NCBI GenBank assembly: GCA_036785705.1
Contig: JAWUZG010000084.1
Span: forward strand, 15,823,501-15,887,500
Direction of reading: 5' to 3'
Length of the DNA stretch: 64,000 bases
Source of the DNA: Acanthornis magna
Taxonomy: Eukaryota > Chordata > Aves > Passeriformes > Acanthizidae
A model generated the notes under the pieces. It worked only from the letters and a program-made list of their open reading frames with translations. It searched no databases and was not told the origin of the DNA. Made by a program: the position numbers and the translations under genes. Shown here one piece after another: positions 36,021-51,000 of this stretch (the first letter of the stretch is position 1; every line of letters starts with the position of its first letter).

Positions 36021-39000
36021 GCACTGTGTATGAACTGTGACTGAAACTCAAGAGTGAAGGCCTAAGTTACAAAAAATGAAGGCATGCAAAAATGATACTG
36101 TGTGGATAGGAAAGGCATTTATCGCACAAAAAATCACAGGTGAACGAAAACCAAAACTCTTACATCATAGACATCATCCCTCTTCCTTTCTTCCTTAGAA
36201 TATCCTTCCAAAGCCTAAAATACATTGTGTAGCTAAAAAAATAGCTAGCAAACGTGGAATTAATAGGATACAAAATTCCATAAATCCATGGCATAAATGT
36301 AATAAACCACACAAGCACCTCTTGACAATGAGTCCATTGAGGTCTTGACATGTGAGTATTTAACAGCTACAGCTACAGTATTCTCAAACTACCAGAAGTT
36401 CTTTCATGTCAGTTCCATAAATTTATACTATAATGCAGAAAATAATAAGTTTCTGTTTTGGGAACTGGACTTCTTTCATGTGCCTCCAATAGTTTTTTTA
36501 TGCTTATATCGGTATCAGTTAGAAACAATTAAGTCACTATTTGTAAATAATTGAGTAACTAAAGCAGCACTTAAGTTCTATCCACTACATTCATAAAAGA
36601 CTTAGAGTGCATATAGCTACAGGTTTTGACTTCGCATTTATTGAAGGAATGTCAAACATATTGCCTACTTATGCAATGGAATCTTATGCCAAGATTCCTA
36701 TTAGCTTCACTGGGAGCAGGATCACTTCCACTGGCTAATACTGTAAATCTTGCCCACAGCATTAAGTTGTTAATGTAATTGATTCCCCTGAGGGTTCCTC
36801 TTAAATGAAGGGAGAATAAAGAATTATGACTATATATGGTTAATACATTTTCCCTTGTGTGTTTGCACTTTAGAGCGCTACAGCAATGGATCAAACTGAA
36901 CTCTGACATCAGATGCTTTAGGTTTTGTCCCATTCTGCTCCATTTGTACCTGTAAGAACATCTAATGCATTCCAGCTTTGTTTCTAAATGTAGAAATACC
37001 ATAATGCAGTAACATCTGACATCTGACTTAGTAATATACAAATTTTCCACTGAGTGAAAATCGGAAAGAGCTACAGCTTCCCCCCACACAGGAAAATTTG
37101 CCTCTTCACATACAGAGATAAGTAGAAATTAAGAATGGGAGCTGAAGGATGTCTGCTTCTATAATACTACTGAGGACTTATGCACTGTCTTATAGTTAAA
37201 TTCACTTTTCATGAGATAATAATAATTAAAATAATGAATAAAAATAATTTCACTTTATTATAATTAAGAACTTCAAATATTTATTTTGCTGCAGATGAAA
37301 AATACCTTTAAGAATCAAAAAAGGGAGGCCAAATGCAAAAACGCTATTTCATCTACTAATGTTCAATCTGAGTACGGCAGACACCCGAAGTGTATTTACA
37401 ACTTACGAGTGGTGCTCTTTATATCTGCTGGAAAAAAATATCCAAAACACTGAGAAGAAAGATAAGCCTAAGAAAACAAGACAGCAAGAAAGCAAGCAAG
37501 CAAGCATGAAAGAAATAGTATCTTAATCATCAAGCCATTCAAAGCAACTTTTAATCATGGCTAAGGTATAACACGTGATTATTACTTATAATAATAGGTG
37601 TAAGTGAAACTATGCATTAAGCCTTAATGCACTGAAGCAAATGCCTACTGTTGTCAACTTTTTAAATGTTTGTGATGCTTTTCTCATAATCAAGTGAGAT
37701 TCATTTCTCATAATCTCAGCGAGATTATCTTGAGCAGAGGTTGTATCTGTAGGAATTCTGCATATGGTCTCACAAACTGCTTTGAATACACCCATTATTA
37801 TATCCATAATTCTGCAACTGTCTTCCATAGTAAACTTTATCCTGTGGCTGAGAGCACACTCAGCTCTTAAACTGAAAAATAGACAATAAATACTAGAACT
37901 TGTTACAAGTCTGTGAAAGTATTTCTCTAAACTACACTTGGTTGTTGCAGTCTCTGAAATTATACAGCTTTTCCTGCAGAATTCTGTCCATCAACAGAGG
38001 CTATTTCTGCACTGTATTTTGTCACTGCTGACTGCAACTTGAGTTTCACTGCCACAATGTGCTTTGAGAAACTGTACTTTAGTGTAGATTTATAGCTTAC
38101 TTAGGTTAGCAATACTACTTATCATATGTCTAAATATGCTGTATTTACAGTGTGAACAAAATGAGTCTATTATACCTAGTTCAGTGTTCATAATCTAGAC
38201 TGCTACAAATAAAATATCACACATTTTGTATGTAGGCAGACAATAAGCACACAAATTAAGACTGTGTGAACCGTTCTCCCAAATTTTAATGGTCACAAAA
38301 GAGCAAGGTGATATCACCATCAGAACATTTGTAGGATAGACCTGGAATAAATTGGTAAAAGTCAATATGGGCTCTGAATTAGGGGGACGAGTGCAGTTGT
38401 GATATGGACATCCTCCAGATTGCAAAATGGAAAAATAAAGGTGTGCAGGAGGGCTAATCTGCCTTGAATACTCATTGCCATTGAACATCCTTAAATCAGT
38501 GTGGAATGTTATTTCTCGTTTTTTAATGCCAATTCTTGCAATGTCAGTTTTAAAAGCAAATGTGAAACATGTAATGATTTTGTGAGTCATAGCTATGATG
38601 TCTTTAGTATTTGCACCATTCTGATTGAATGATATTCCTAGTTTTTTCACTTTTGACTTATATATCTCTGGTTAGATCTTTACAGAGTCTTAACATCACG
38701 GCTTTTGCAATTTTTTGTTTTATGCTTTACTACTCATCTCTAAAATACACTCTTATTTCCAGATCAACAAAGTCATTTAAAAGTCCAAAACCAAAATTAT
38801 ACTTTTCTATTTAGTTAAAATTTGAGAAAAATAATTTTGTGATGTCTTTGCCGAAAATAATTTTGTAGGATCCCTTTTTCCTTCTCCAAATCCAATGTGG
38901 ATTGACTGCTTGAAAAAGAAGCTTTTCTCAAACACTCGGCTAGACTTTGCTACCTGAATTTATTTGTCATCTGGAAATTAAAATTCTTTTACTGCTAGGC

Positions 39001-42000
39001 AATTCTTGGCAATATTTGTTTTCTAAAATACAAAGCTCTTCACTTATACCCAAGGCACTCCTGTCAAAGCCCAGAGAAAATCTAATCAGATGAGAGTAGA
39101 ATTTACTTTACTAGTCTTATTCAAAGCAATGAGGATTCATGTCCACAACTAACCCAGAGGTAAGTGACAGTTTCTGGCACGGTCACTAGCAAAATAAAAA
39201 TGAGAACATTTTGTTCACCACATTTACAAGACTTCCTGTCTCTTCTCCTGGTGGTATCAGGAGAGCATGAGCAAAAAAAAAAGTGGAAGTGCCTCAGAGA
39301 AACTTGGTGCTTTTGTCGCACTATAGATCTGTTTCTTTTCACTGATGTCACAATAAAAACAGCATTAGTTTTATAATCAAAACTTAAATTGTCCGAAATC
39401 AGCAGCAACTATGCAACGTATTTTGGAAGGTACCAATGTGGGCTAAGTATTTTGAACATTCTTTCATTTTTGGTTTGGCTGTTTCATTCATCTAATCTTT
39501 GTCTCCAATCCACCTGAAAGAGACCACCGACATCTTAGAAACATGAATGACAAATATGGAATTAGGGATCTGCCAAGTTGACATCTGAGAAACTGCTAAG
39601 CTGAGGAAGAATTGGAGGAGATTAGAGACAGCAGCATTCTTGGAACAGCAAGACTTGCACTATAAAGGATCAATAAATAACATATTAAGGAGGAGAATAT
39701 CTGTCAACAGCTGTTCTGACTCGGTTTCTCAGTATCTCCGTGTCTTTCTGCACCCTAGACTATATGATGGCTATATGATGACCCTGTTGACCTCTTCAGC
39801 TGGCAATCAGTGCAGTGTAATACAATTTACTGAGCCCTGCCTTGCCATGTGTTTTTCTTTCCATCAAGAGGGCACTTTATGCATACAGAATAGATGCAAG
39901 GATATGGGAAATTTCAAATATTATAAACTGCTCATGTAATACATATTCTTTGGAGGGATTTATACCTCTGAAAGTTTAAATTCTAGCTACTATTATCTCA
40001 GCCAAAACAAACCCAGTGTTTTTACATATGAATACAATCCCATGGATTTTCCTTTATCTGTACATAACAAATTATTTTCTTTTCCCCTATCCTACCTGTA
40101 TTTTGAGCAAGTGATCTGCTTTTATACTCTCTTCATCAGGTTTCAACTTACCCACGTATTATTAATCAGAAAAAGTGCAAGACAAATTAGGCCCAACATG
40201 CTCCTGCTGTCAAAAAATGAACAGGCTGTGATTGATTAATAGAAGATTGCATCTGATTTTGTGGTGCAAGTTCTTCCCTCAAAAAAATTAAAGTTGTTTA
40301 ACATGTTTCTGTCAGCAAATCTTCTCAGCTGACAATCTTTATGGAACAGCCATCTGTTTTTAGGGATTATAAATACTTTATCAAAATATTTTTGACATGG
40401 TTCTCCTGAAAGATGATATCTTCTTTTTAATAGATTAATGTCTTAGGGGTAACTGCAATAGCTAAATAGGAAGTCAGAAGATAAAGTTTAAGATTTATCC
40501 AATTTGCTAACAAATGACATAGCCCATAGCCTCAGTCCATTTTTTATTGTCACATCGGATATGAAAATATTATCAACACTTTCAGAGATCCTGTTGTTCT
40601 ATTAACAGAATTTAAGTTCATGCTAAATCAAAAATAAGAACAATTTTAAGTGGTTAATTGGATGTTGCATCTTCCTTCTTATCCCTCCTTCTGATTTACC
40701 ACATATTTGTCTATTCCTTGTCTTTACATTTTTCTCCCACTGCAAGAAGAATTAGAATTCAGATATTTTAGGCAGCCATCTTACAGAGATGATAGTAGCT
40801 CAGATTCTGTGATGACTTTGGCTTTAATGTCCTACAGTTATCCACAGAAATAAAACAATAAATATCTCTTATTTTTCTACAGTGACCAGAAGCATTAGCT
40901 AAATCAGGACACATTTTGCTAGACATGAAGTAAACAAAAATTCTTGACTATAGATGTGTGTAGACTCAGAGTGCAGACAGAACATGTACATGTACGGTAA
41001 GTACCAATAGGGCCTAAGAAAAGTGGGTGAGGAAGAAGAATGATTTTGCTTCAAACAATTGTATAAGCAGTTTGAATTTGTTAGCAGAATGGGAGAAGTA
41101 ATACCAGGATGCCATCCATCCACTGTCAGGTGGATATTTTTTGTGGGAAAAAATTTTGAAGGTGAGGTTAATTATCACGTTTTTTAAAGCAAATCTTAGG
41201 TTAACTTTCCTGAAAGGCTTTACTTGCTTCCAGTTACTTTGTACCACAGTGACTTCAATTTTGTCCTTCTGTATAATATATATCTCAAGACATGCATATA
41301 TTTAGGAGAAAAAACACTTTCAGTTGTGACTAGAAGGCATACAAAAATAGTGCTATCAAAGACTGGAGAGCTACTCCATCTATCAGAAATATAGTTTTCA
41401 CTAAGTCATTTCTAATTGATTACTATTTCTTAATTTGTTTTATTTTCTTTTTGTCTTTTCTTCTCAACCTTTTCAATGTGGAATACTGAAGCCTTTCATG
41501 CCACTTGCCACTTTCATGCATTTATTGTTTTATGTATAACAATAAATATGCTTTGTGTATAACAATAAAATGGTATCTGAAACTGAGAGTATTTATTTTT
41601 TCCCATTATTATCCATTCAGTAAATACTATCATTGTCTTTTAGAGAGATTGCTTTACGATCACACATATTTATTGAAAGAATAAAAACTCCATTCCATAG
41701 CCTCCCTTACTTTAGTAACTTTTGTCCTTTGTTAATGGATATTACCCAATCCTGCGAATAAGATAACAATGTGACTGACATCACGAATATGAATAAAATT
41801 CGGTGTATACAGAAATATTTGCAAAACTAAGATCGTTAAGTCAAGATTTTTAAGAGCATGTGTTCAGAGCACCTCAGAGTTTAGAGCACCTAACTTTATT
41901 GTTGTGTAGATGGCATTAATGGCCTCCCAGGGATCTTGACGCTGCTGTGGGATTTCAGTAGTTTCTGATCTACAGCTAATAGGCAGAGATTCAAACTCTC

Positions 42001-45000
42001 TCTGGTTAACCCTCAAAAGCACCAAGGCTTACTTTTTATTAATCTTTATTCCAAGGTTGAGCTGCGGTGCTGGGGTGCTGAGGAAGGGAAGGAGAAAGTC
42101 CTTGTATTTCTTTGCAGAGATCAGTATTACTGTATATTGAAAACAATTGTACAATGGATGCAGCTCTGCTGACAAAAAAAAATACGTATCAAGAAGAACA
42201 AAAGTACCTAATATTTCCTCTTTAAACTGTAACACAAATACCGATGAGAATAAACAATTGAAAAAGAGTTTGGAAATGTATTACATTTCTGAAAGGAAAG
42301 CTCATATTATAAAACTGTAAGTACAATTTTGGCTTCATGAATCTATTCGACTGAATGAGGACACGATTTTCCTTCTTTTTTTTTTTTATTACTCTGAATA
42401 CCACCACATTCTGCTTAACAACAAATCCTTCTGTTTAACTCTGGCTGAACAGTAGCACTGCACTGAGAGGTGAGAAAGTGTCATGCTGCATGCCATGGGT
42501 CTGACCCTCTGCTTGTTCTCTGTGACCCTTAAGTGTGCAGTGCTGTGAAAGCACTATATCCACCTGGATTTCTATAATGGGATAGAAGCGCCACTGAGCT
42601 TTTGATTTCGTTAAGTTGGGCATTGCTTATGAGATTCAGGTGCTGATTGAGCACTGTTTTCTTTATCTCTTAAGCAGTGCTCCAGAGAGACACAGATACT
42701 AGTCAGTGCTTCTTAAATGTACCCAGGTTTGAATTCAATGTATCTCTGGGTCATCCAAATAGTATTTCTGAAACTGAGATACTATCCCTGTCACACATTG
42801 CTTTCTAAACTTTTGAACTTAGATCCAAACAATGTTAGTAATTGTTTAGTGCCTTCCAAATGTCTGACTGAAAACTAACAGAAATAAAAGTTTCTTTGCA
42901 CAGACTTACATATCTAGAGAACAGCAAAGAAGGGGGTTTTAAATTGTGATATTTTTCATGCAGTCTTTGCATATGATTTGAATAAGTAGTTTGGCATCAG
43001 TACCAGGCAAAGTTTACGGCTTTAGTCATATGTGGAGAAGAGGGCCAGAGGCAAATTTGTCCCTCTTTTGTTTCAAGCCCAGTGACTCTTGCTGAAGAAA
43101 AACAAGAGTAACTACAGGGAAAAAATGATGAAGCACTGGAAATTATTCTAAAGGTTACAGCATAAATCTATAATATTTGAGCCTGGCTACTGGATGCATT
43201 TCATGGAGCTCTATCATATCATTCACAAGAGAATTGCTGCAAATTTGTGAAACAAATATGTTTGTACCAATACATATAACAAATTTTGAACTGTGCCTAT
43301 ACTCTGTGCCTATGTCTAGTTTCAAAACAAGACAAATTCTAGCAAGCTTGCAAGTTGCCTGGTAACAGACCAGTGAGAACTAAAGGTTCTTAATTTTCTT
43401 CCATGTAGCTGACATCAGAAAAATTAGAATTAAATCCTCAGAGTTTAAGCTAACTCTTGAAATTTGTATTAAAACCAGATTTTTTTTTTAAGTTTGAATA
43501 GAGTTTGGAATTGGATGTAGGACCCCTTTCCATGGCAAATCAGAAACCAAGTAATTGATAAAGGGCTTAACACTCATGAACTCAGCTTCAATTCATATGT
43601 TTTGCTGACCTCATATTTGTGCTGCAATGCTCAGGCATTATTCTGAATGTAGGACTTTTAACAGAATAGTTCTGATACTATCCGTGACAGAAACAAATGT
43701 AACTAAACAAGAATAATAAAGAGAAAAAAAAACCCCTAAAATTACTAACATGCAATGTTAAGAAAAATGGAACTGAAGTTCCCAAGAGTTGATAATTTTC
43801 TATGTCTAAGAAGTGAATGCGGATTGAAAGAAGAGGGAAACGCTGTGATGTGGTGTGGTAACAGTAGCATCGTTCATAAAATAAGCTAGGCAATTGCACT
43901 CTTCAATACTGATATGTCTCATCTGAAATATTACAGTAATCTTTGGCCTTTCCATTGCAAAAACTTTATCAACAAAATGGAGGAATTATTTTAAGGAGAT
44001 AAACAGGATTAAGATTTGATAAATCTAATCCAGGAAGAAAGCACAGATAGGAAAAATGCTCGTGCAAACAAGAAAAAGGAAAGATGAGCTTACAGAAAAT
44101 TAGTGTCCAGAGCCATCCACAAAGCATAAATTATCTTATGAGGAAGATAAGTATTATCATGAGTGAAACATGACAGAATAAGAAACAGAGAAGTTAGTGC
44201 CTGAGCCATGGAAATGGAGATTTACATGACAGAATTAAAAGGGAATGCATTATACAGCCCTGATAGGGATTTAATTTCTTCTTTGTGTTTTATTGTACTG
44301 GAATTTGGCAAAGCTAGACTTGATAGAGCAGGGGGTTTTGTGACCTAACAAATCCCTGTCGACTCTGACATACAGTTTGTCTGTTGTGGAGTTTCAAACA
44401 GCTCCTAAAAGCTCCAAGAGTTGGTGATGTTTTGAGAAAGCCTAAAATAAAAAAATTGTTTGTGACTTTTTCCTGAAAGGAACACAAGGACAAAAATAAA
44501 CATTTGCCAACACTACTAATGGAAGAAAAGAAGAACAATCACATGAGGATTATAAAACTCTCATCGCATCCTAATGGCTAAAATGGATCTCTGAGGATTG
44601 GATTAAGTTTTATGTTTTTTCTTAGCATTACATTCAAGAGACTAAAGAACTACACAACACACTGAAATCTGAAAATGCAACATTTAAGTGGCCAAGATAG
44701 TTAATGCAAAAACTGAGTTAAATTTATCCTGATAAAATTAAAATGTGGATAGGATGTTCATTTAAATTACAGCAGTTTTAAACCAGGTTACCTCTGTTAA
44801 ATCTACTTGTTCATATAGGGAAATGTGACCCAGGAAAATAGTCCTTAGAAACAGATATTTGAAAGGCAATGTTCAAATGCCAAATCCAAAGTTCATGAGA
44901 CATATCTAAAACATATATAGTTAGTATAATTTAATTTTCTAAAGCAAATACTTTTTAAAAATTGCCAAACTGTAAAAGCAGCAATTATTTTAGCTAAAGA

Positions 45001-48000
45001 ATCAGAAAAGAATTAGTAATATGTCAGAAACTTTACAAAATAGTACATAGCACTGATGCTTTAGCATAATCTATACAATTACAGTATTCCAAAAGATTAA
45101 GAAAAACCACCTGAATGACTGTAGGCAACAACTTGTGAAAGATTATATTATCAATATAGTTTTTATATTAATATTTATGTATTTTCTCAACCATCAGTGA
45201 TTATGCATTGCTGATGACTGACTCAAGTCTTCAACTGAGTCTTCAGCCAGCATGAAGAAAAAAAAAGTTCATGTTCATATGTGTAAAAAATTATTTTGTT
45301 GAGGTAACAGCAAAGGATAACCTGAAGAGATAGTTATTGTGCTGCATTTCCAGCTAGATTTCACAGAACTGCAAGGAACAGGTTAACACATCACTGGTTT
45401 TATGAAAAAATTTAACTTTTATATACCAGTCGGCCAACCTGAAGTTTGAAACAAATGATTACAATAAAGTTGTTAGCAGTCAAAAAACTAAAAGATACAT
45501 ATTCAGGCGGTTGAATTTCATCAAAAGGGCAAATTGAAGATGAAAGGATATCAGGTAAGGGACTAAGGCTATTAGTAGAAAAATTTTGTTATTATCTTTT
45601 TGAACTCAAATTCATTCTTATGTAGAATGGAAAGAAAAAAGAAAGCAATTCACCAGTCAAATACAGCAGTAGTTTTGAAAGTCTAAGCTTTATCATGAGC
45701 AATGCACAAGAAAAAGGCAATACATCTCTAGTGAAACATAAAAGCAGTAAAACAGGGTAGTAATTATGCACAATAGTGACATTGTCTCAAAGCGAGTAAG
45801 AACAGAAAATGGATGCTGAACAATTGTGTAAAGTGGTAGGAGAGAAAGGAAAAATTGCAGCATGTTTCCTGTTATGACTTTCTTTAATTCCTATCTATAT
45901 TTTTTCTCATGTTTATAATTTCTGTCTCAGAGCAGAAGCTGTTGAATAAAATATGTTTTTATCAAATAATAAATATGATTATTACAATAATTCAATGTGA
46001 ATATACAATCTGGAAGAAATGTTAGGTGAAGACTCCACACTCCTGCCCAGAGCAACCTACAGAGCGTGGACACTATCACAGAGACACTATGGACTGCCCT
46101 GAATTCATCAGCATCATTACATGGATGTGACACCTATTGAGAAATACTGATTTCTGATTTTTTTCTCTTCTTTTTTTCATTAACTCCATTTATACCATTT
46201 GCCATCTCAACATTTATATGACCACTGTTTTCCATTCTTAGAGTGTGCGTACTTTTGCCCTCAAAGATCAATACCTTACTTTATTTATTCCCACTCCAAT
46301 GCTCCAACACTCCCTGGCTCTATATATCACACTTCTAGACAATTAAAAAATTCCATCATGTGTGCTTATATATAAGCATTGCTCTCTGCTGAACCAAAAT
46401 GCCTTTTCTGAGGCTGGCAACAATGCAACTCCTTCTACTCTCTCCCTCTTTCTCTTTAGACACACTATCATTTTATGATAATAAAACTACTGAGGCCATG
46501 GACATGGGTAATTATACTAATTATTTTACTTCCTCATCTCCAAATATCTCAAATGCCTTTCAAATTGAAGGAGCTGTTTCATTGCTTGTACAGCATGAAA
46601 CTAACTGGTGATTCTAACACAGCTCTTACATACAGGTGCATCTATGTGAGGCTCTCAGTGTATACACTCTGACACCAAAAATTGTTCAAAATGAAGTTTT
46701 ACATTTGAAATAGAAAAAAAATTAGACTTTAGAAAGAATCGTTCTTTTATAACCATTTCATCCAAAATATTTTGGCCAAACCTATTCAGGGAACTGTTTG
46801 AAAGAAGCTCAAAGGTGTTAAATATAAATTAGGGGCAAAGTGCAACCACAGAAGTCATATTACTGTATTCTGAAAATTTCGCCAACCACAGAGAGAATAG
46901 TTCTCATTTCCAAGAATATTTCTCAAGGGAGCTAAGTTCACTAAAGTCATGTACAGTGGCATTGCTGCCTTCAAAGGAATCAAAGAGTGGCTTGAACTTC
47001 CAGGACAAAGTAACCTAAAGATAGCACCTCTCACTACTGCCTGCAGATATGGCAAAGTTGCTGCTACTCAGAGAGCACAGCTGCTTTTCTTTATTTGATA
47101 TTCTTGAATGTAATCTCAAAATTATATGGTGCTTTCCTTTCCATTGTAATAAGTTTGATATCTCGCAAAAAATATGGCAAGAATGGGTATTTCTATCTTA
47201 TTCTAATTTTGGAAGTCTAAACTAAGCAAAACTAGAGTAAGGTAAATTGAAAGTATATGATATTTGAAAAATGTAGGACTGATTACACCTTGTCATTTTG
47301 ATCTCTATTGAATCTTATTTTTGCCCATGCGCCTTATGTTCTAGTTTGATAGCTCAATAAAGTACACCAAGGCATAAGAAAAAGGTGACCGAGAAAAAGA
47401 AGGACACTACAAATAGTTTTAGTCAAAAGAAGGAAAAGAAGGAAACGAGATAATTTTGGGGGTTTTGGGGAAGGAGAGTAATAATGGTTGGGAACTAGAA
47501 ACTGGCAGCTGTAGTAGTTATAGACTGCAACATATATGTAAAGATATTGCAGGCAATGTAAACTGTTGCTTACTGATTAGTTTGGGCTTCTGTATGGTAG
47601 GAAACCAGGAATATAATCAGTGACTTGCAAAGAGAATCACGGAGAGAGGGAATGCAAGGAGGCATGCATAGGAAGGCACAGAAGTTTTTGCTTCTTAACA
47701 ATTTCAAATGGATTAATGCTCCAAAAATAGGCTAAGTACAAAAATGAAAAAAGCAAAACCTCACTGATCCAAAAATCATCTTTGAGACATGTTTCTACAT
47801 CTATACAGAGAATTCTGAGCTAAATATTTACCTGATCACCTGTGTTACATCACTGCAGGTTCAAGCTCATCAAGTACATGTAAAATTTCAGCTGTTGATA
47901 TTTCAAGATCTGTTGTGCAGTTTTTCAGAAGAGCCCTTGTGACTCTTAGATAACTGTTATTCCAAAGTAGTGTAAGTAGTTCAATGCAATAAGCCTTTTC

Positions 48001-51000
48001 ATGACCAATTGTTTCTCTCAAAAGTTAAAATATTAGTGTGCTTAAGCAAATTCATAAGCTGTCTCTCCTTTTTTCTTCCTGCTGTCTTCCAGTCTAATGG
48101 CATGAACAGTGAGGGAACAGATGTCAAAAAAAATGAATGTTTGTTCCTCATATTTTGATTGACAATCTAAAGAGAGAACAAACCCCACGAAATTATATTT
48201 GAGGTAGAATCTCTATTTTTAATTAATTTCTACCCTCTAAGAAGTTTGAAGTTTACAAATATATTTATATTACATGAAATCCATAGTGCTATCACTGAGT
48301 TCATTAAAGCTCTTTCTGAAAGGCTATTTATGTTCTTTAGTATCACACTCCAAGTTTTCATTACTTTTTTAGAGACACTACTTCATAAATTTTCACAAAT
48401 AAGGGATGCTCTTCTGTTACAAGACTTCCCTTCTGCAACACAGTACCTTCCTTCTATTTCTTCTTCTGTTTCCCTTCCTTTCAGTCTCTGCATTATCACA
48501 TTTTCTTCTGTAAGTCTGTGACTACATCTGGCAAATATTAAACAAGCTGTCATCATTCAGGCTTCTTTTTCTTTTATTTGTTTAAGAGAATACTATGTTT
48601 TCTGTGGTCTGCTCTTGACAATTGCTTTATAGCAGGATTACAGATACAGTGAAAGAGCCATAAAAGGAGTGGTAATCAAGAGTATTTCTCCTCAACTTCA
48701 ACCCTTACTTTTACTGACAGATAGTAAACTGTGGCAGCAAGACAAATGTTTTTACTCTGGGCATTCACTTTCAGGTAGAATGTGAATGGAGAGAACTGAT
48801 AATGAGACATTTGAAAAGATAAAGCAAACTCAGTGTTCAATATACATGAATAATATAAGGAAACACCACAAAGACTAAATATAAGCTTTATCTCTAATTT
48901 TCCTTTAGACTGTGAGCAAAGCTAAACAAACACATCTCTCCACCTCAAAACTAGCATTAGAAGAAGACCTAGTTATTTTTTGTAGTTTCCTGACTACTAG
49001 AAAAGAGGATGGTATGACTATGATATCTAAAAACTCCTGAACATTTCCTTTCCTTGTGCTTGGAATTCCTGGTTTCACTGTAAGTGTCATTAAGCAGCAA
49101 AGCACAGCAATACAAGACCTACTGGGAAAAAAGGCATGGAGGAAGGGAATAAAACAAGGCATTTTTCCTGCAGAGATTTCCCTTTTTTATTTTTTATAGT
49201 ACTAATTGCCGAAGAAAAGCACTCAGCATTTTTGCATCTAAAAACTACATGTTCAATGGAGAGTTTAGAAAATTACTTGGGCTCCCAATAGACGAGATCC
49301 TAACTCTATACACTCAAAAAATGTTAAAAAACACACAAGAAAATGGACACTAGAGAAGAGCACGTACAACTGTGCTGTCTTTGAGATGACCTTATGGGTC
49401 ATTTTCTCAAAAGGACTTTTTGAATGACTACACTCAGCACTAGCTCCTTTTTGGTTGTATTGCATTATTTATTCTCACGAGGCAAAAAAATGTAGCTATT
49501 GTAAAGTGAAGGATGGTAAATCAACTCATGCTGCCTCTCATGCTCTCAAAGAAATATTGAGCAGCATTGAGAAAATAAACATATTTCATGTCTTTAAACA
49601 CACACACACAAAACCCCCATGACTTTTGAAAGATGTTTGTACAGTACTTTTCCTTTCTTGTTGACCCTCTTAAAAAACAGGTTGTTACCATATCAAGGCT
49701 GTGGCTGTCAAATCTGCACACGGATTTTTCACTCCCATTCACAGTGGTTGTGATCAAACCATCCTCCAGGTTATAACATTTCTCTGTGCAAGATCCCTAC
49801 CTAGGCAGTCTGTCAGTTCCTAGATGCAAAAGGTGCATCTATATAATATACACACTTGCTTTGTGTAAAGATTCTTATTGGCTATTTATCTCTCAGTAGC
49901 TGCCAAAAGACCCCAGAGAAGTTCAAGAGGCTATTTTGTCGACCCAAATACATGCAAAAAGCAATACTCTGTTATTCTCCCTCTTTCCCACTAGTTTTCA
50001 CATATTTCTATTCCAGTATAAAGAATAAACAAATTTCAAGAGAGGAAATTCCTGCTCAGGCAACTATGGCTGAATGCAGAGGTTTTATATGTAGTAGATC
50101 TACTGGTGCCTTAGCCCTAGCAAGAAATACAGTGTTACTCCAAGTCATGTATATTGATGCAAATAGAACTTTCTAGTGAGAAATTTAGTGTAATATTTAG
50201 GATTATTTATATTAGTGAGAAGAACACAAGAACATCACCACAGTTAATGGCAAACATTCTGTATGTTAGAAATGGAAAGAGCAACAGTTTTGTGCAGATG
50301 AAACTCAAGGCCAAGCCAATGCACAAACTGAAGATAGAAACTAAAATAATTTCCTAATATAGAATGCAGTTGGATTAAGGAAGGCTCTGCTGGGCAGAAA
50401 AACCCAGATGGAATCCTTCACAGAGGCTGCCAGATCGGGGTTTCCCAGCATACTTTATAAAATGAAAAAAAGCAATATACACAATTTGATTTCCACTAAA
50501 TGGAAAGTCAGAAATAAATGGTTATGGTTGTTTGGAAATCTATATGTGAAATTGATTAAATTTGTTCTATAAATGCATGGTTTGACCTACCTAATACAGA
50601 GGGAAAAAAAGAAGGAAAAAAGAAAAATTAATAATGGAAGTGTTTAACTTAAGCCATAGTATTTGCCATGAAAGGTACCAGCCTTGCTATGTTATTCCAA
50701 TTGCCTACTACAGAAACTTCGAGATAACGGATTTCCTGAAATAGCCTAAAAAAAATTTTAAGGAAGGTATAATTACCAGGGCTGCCTAGGTACTTGTGCT
50801 CTGGAAGACTCAGTTATTAAATTAAACTACACGACAGTGAAGAAAAGGTTGTGGCTGCAATTTTTGTTACATTCAGTATAAGCTCATACAGAGAACAACT
50901 GAGAGGCTCTACTCTCTTGTTTTCCAACATTAAATATTTTTAACAGTGGGACTGTATTCACTGTTTTATGTCCATATAAACTATTGTGATAATTAAACAC

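Noticed and set aside
44140..44215. Resemblance to the tail of an ancient MIR or L2 element (AAACAGAGAAGTTAGTG)
   Set aside because: Only about 20 bases match a remembered wording, with no supporting body sequence.
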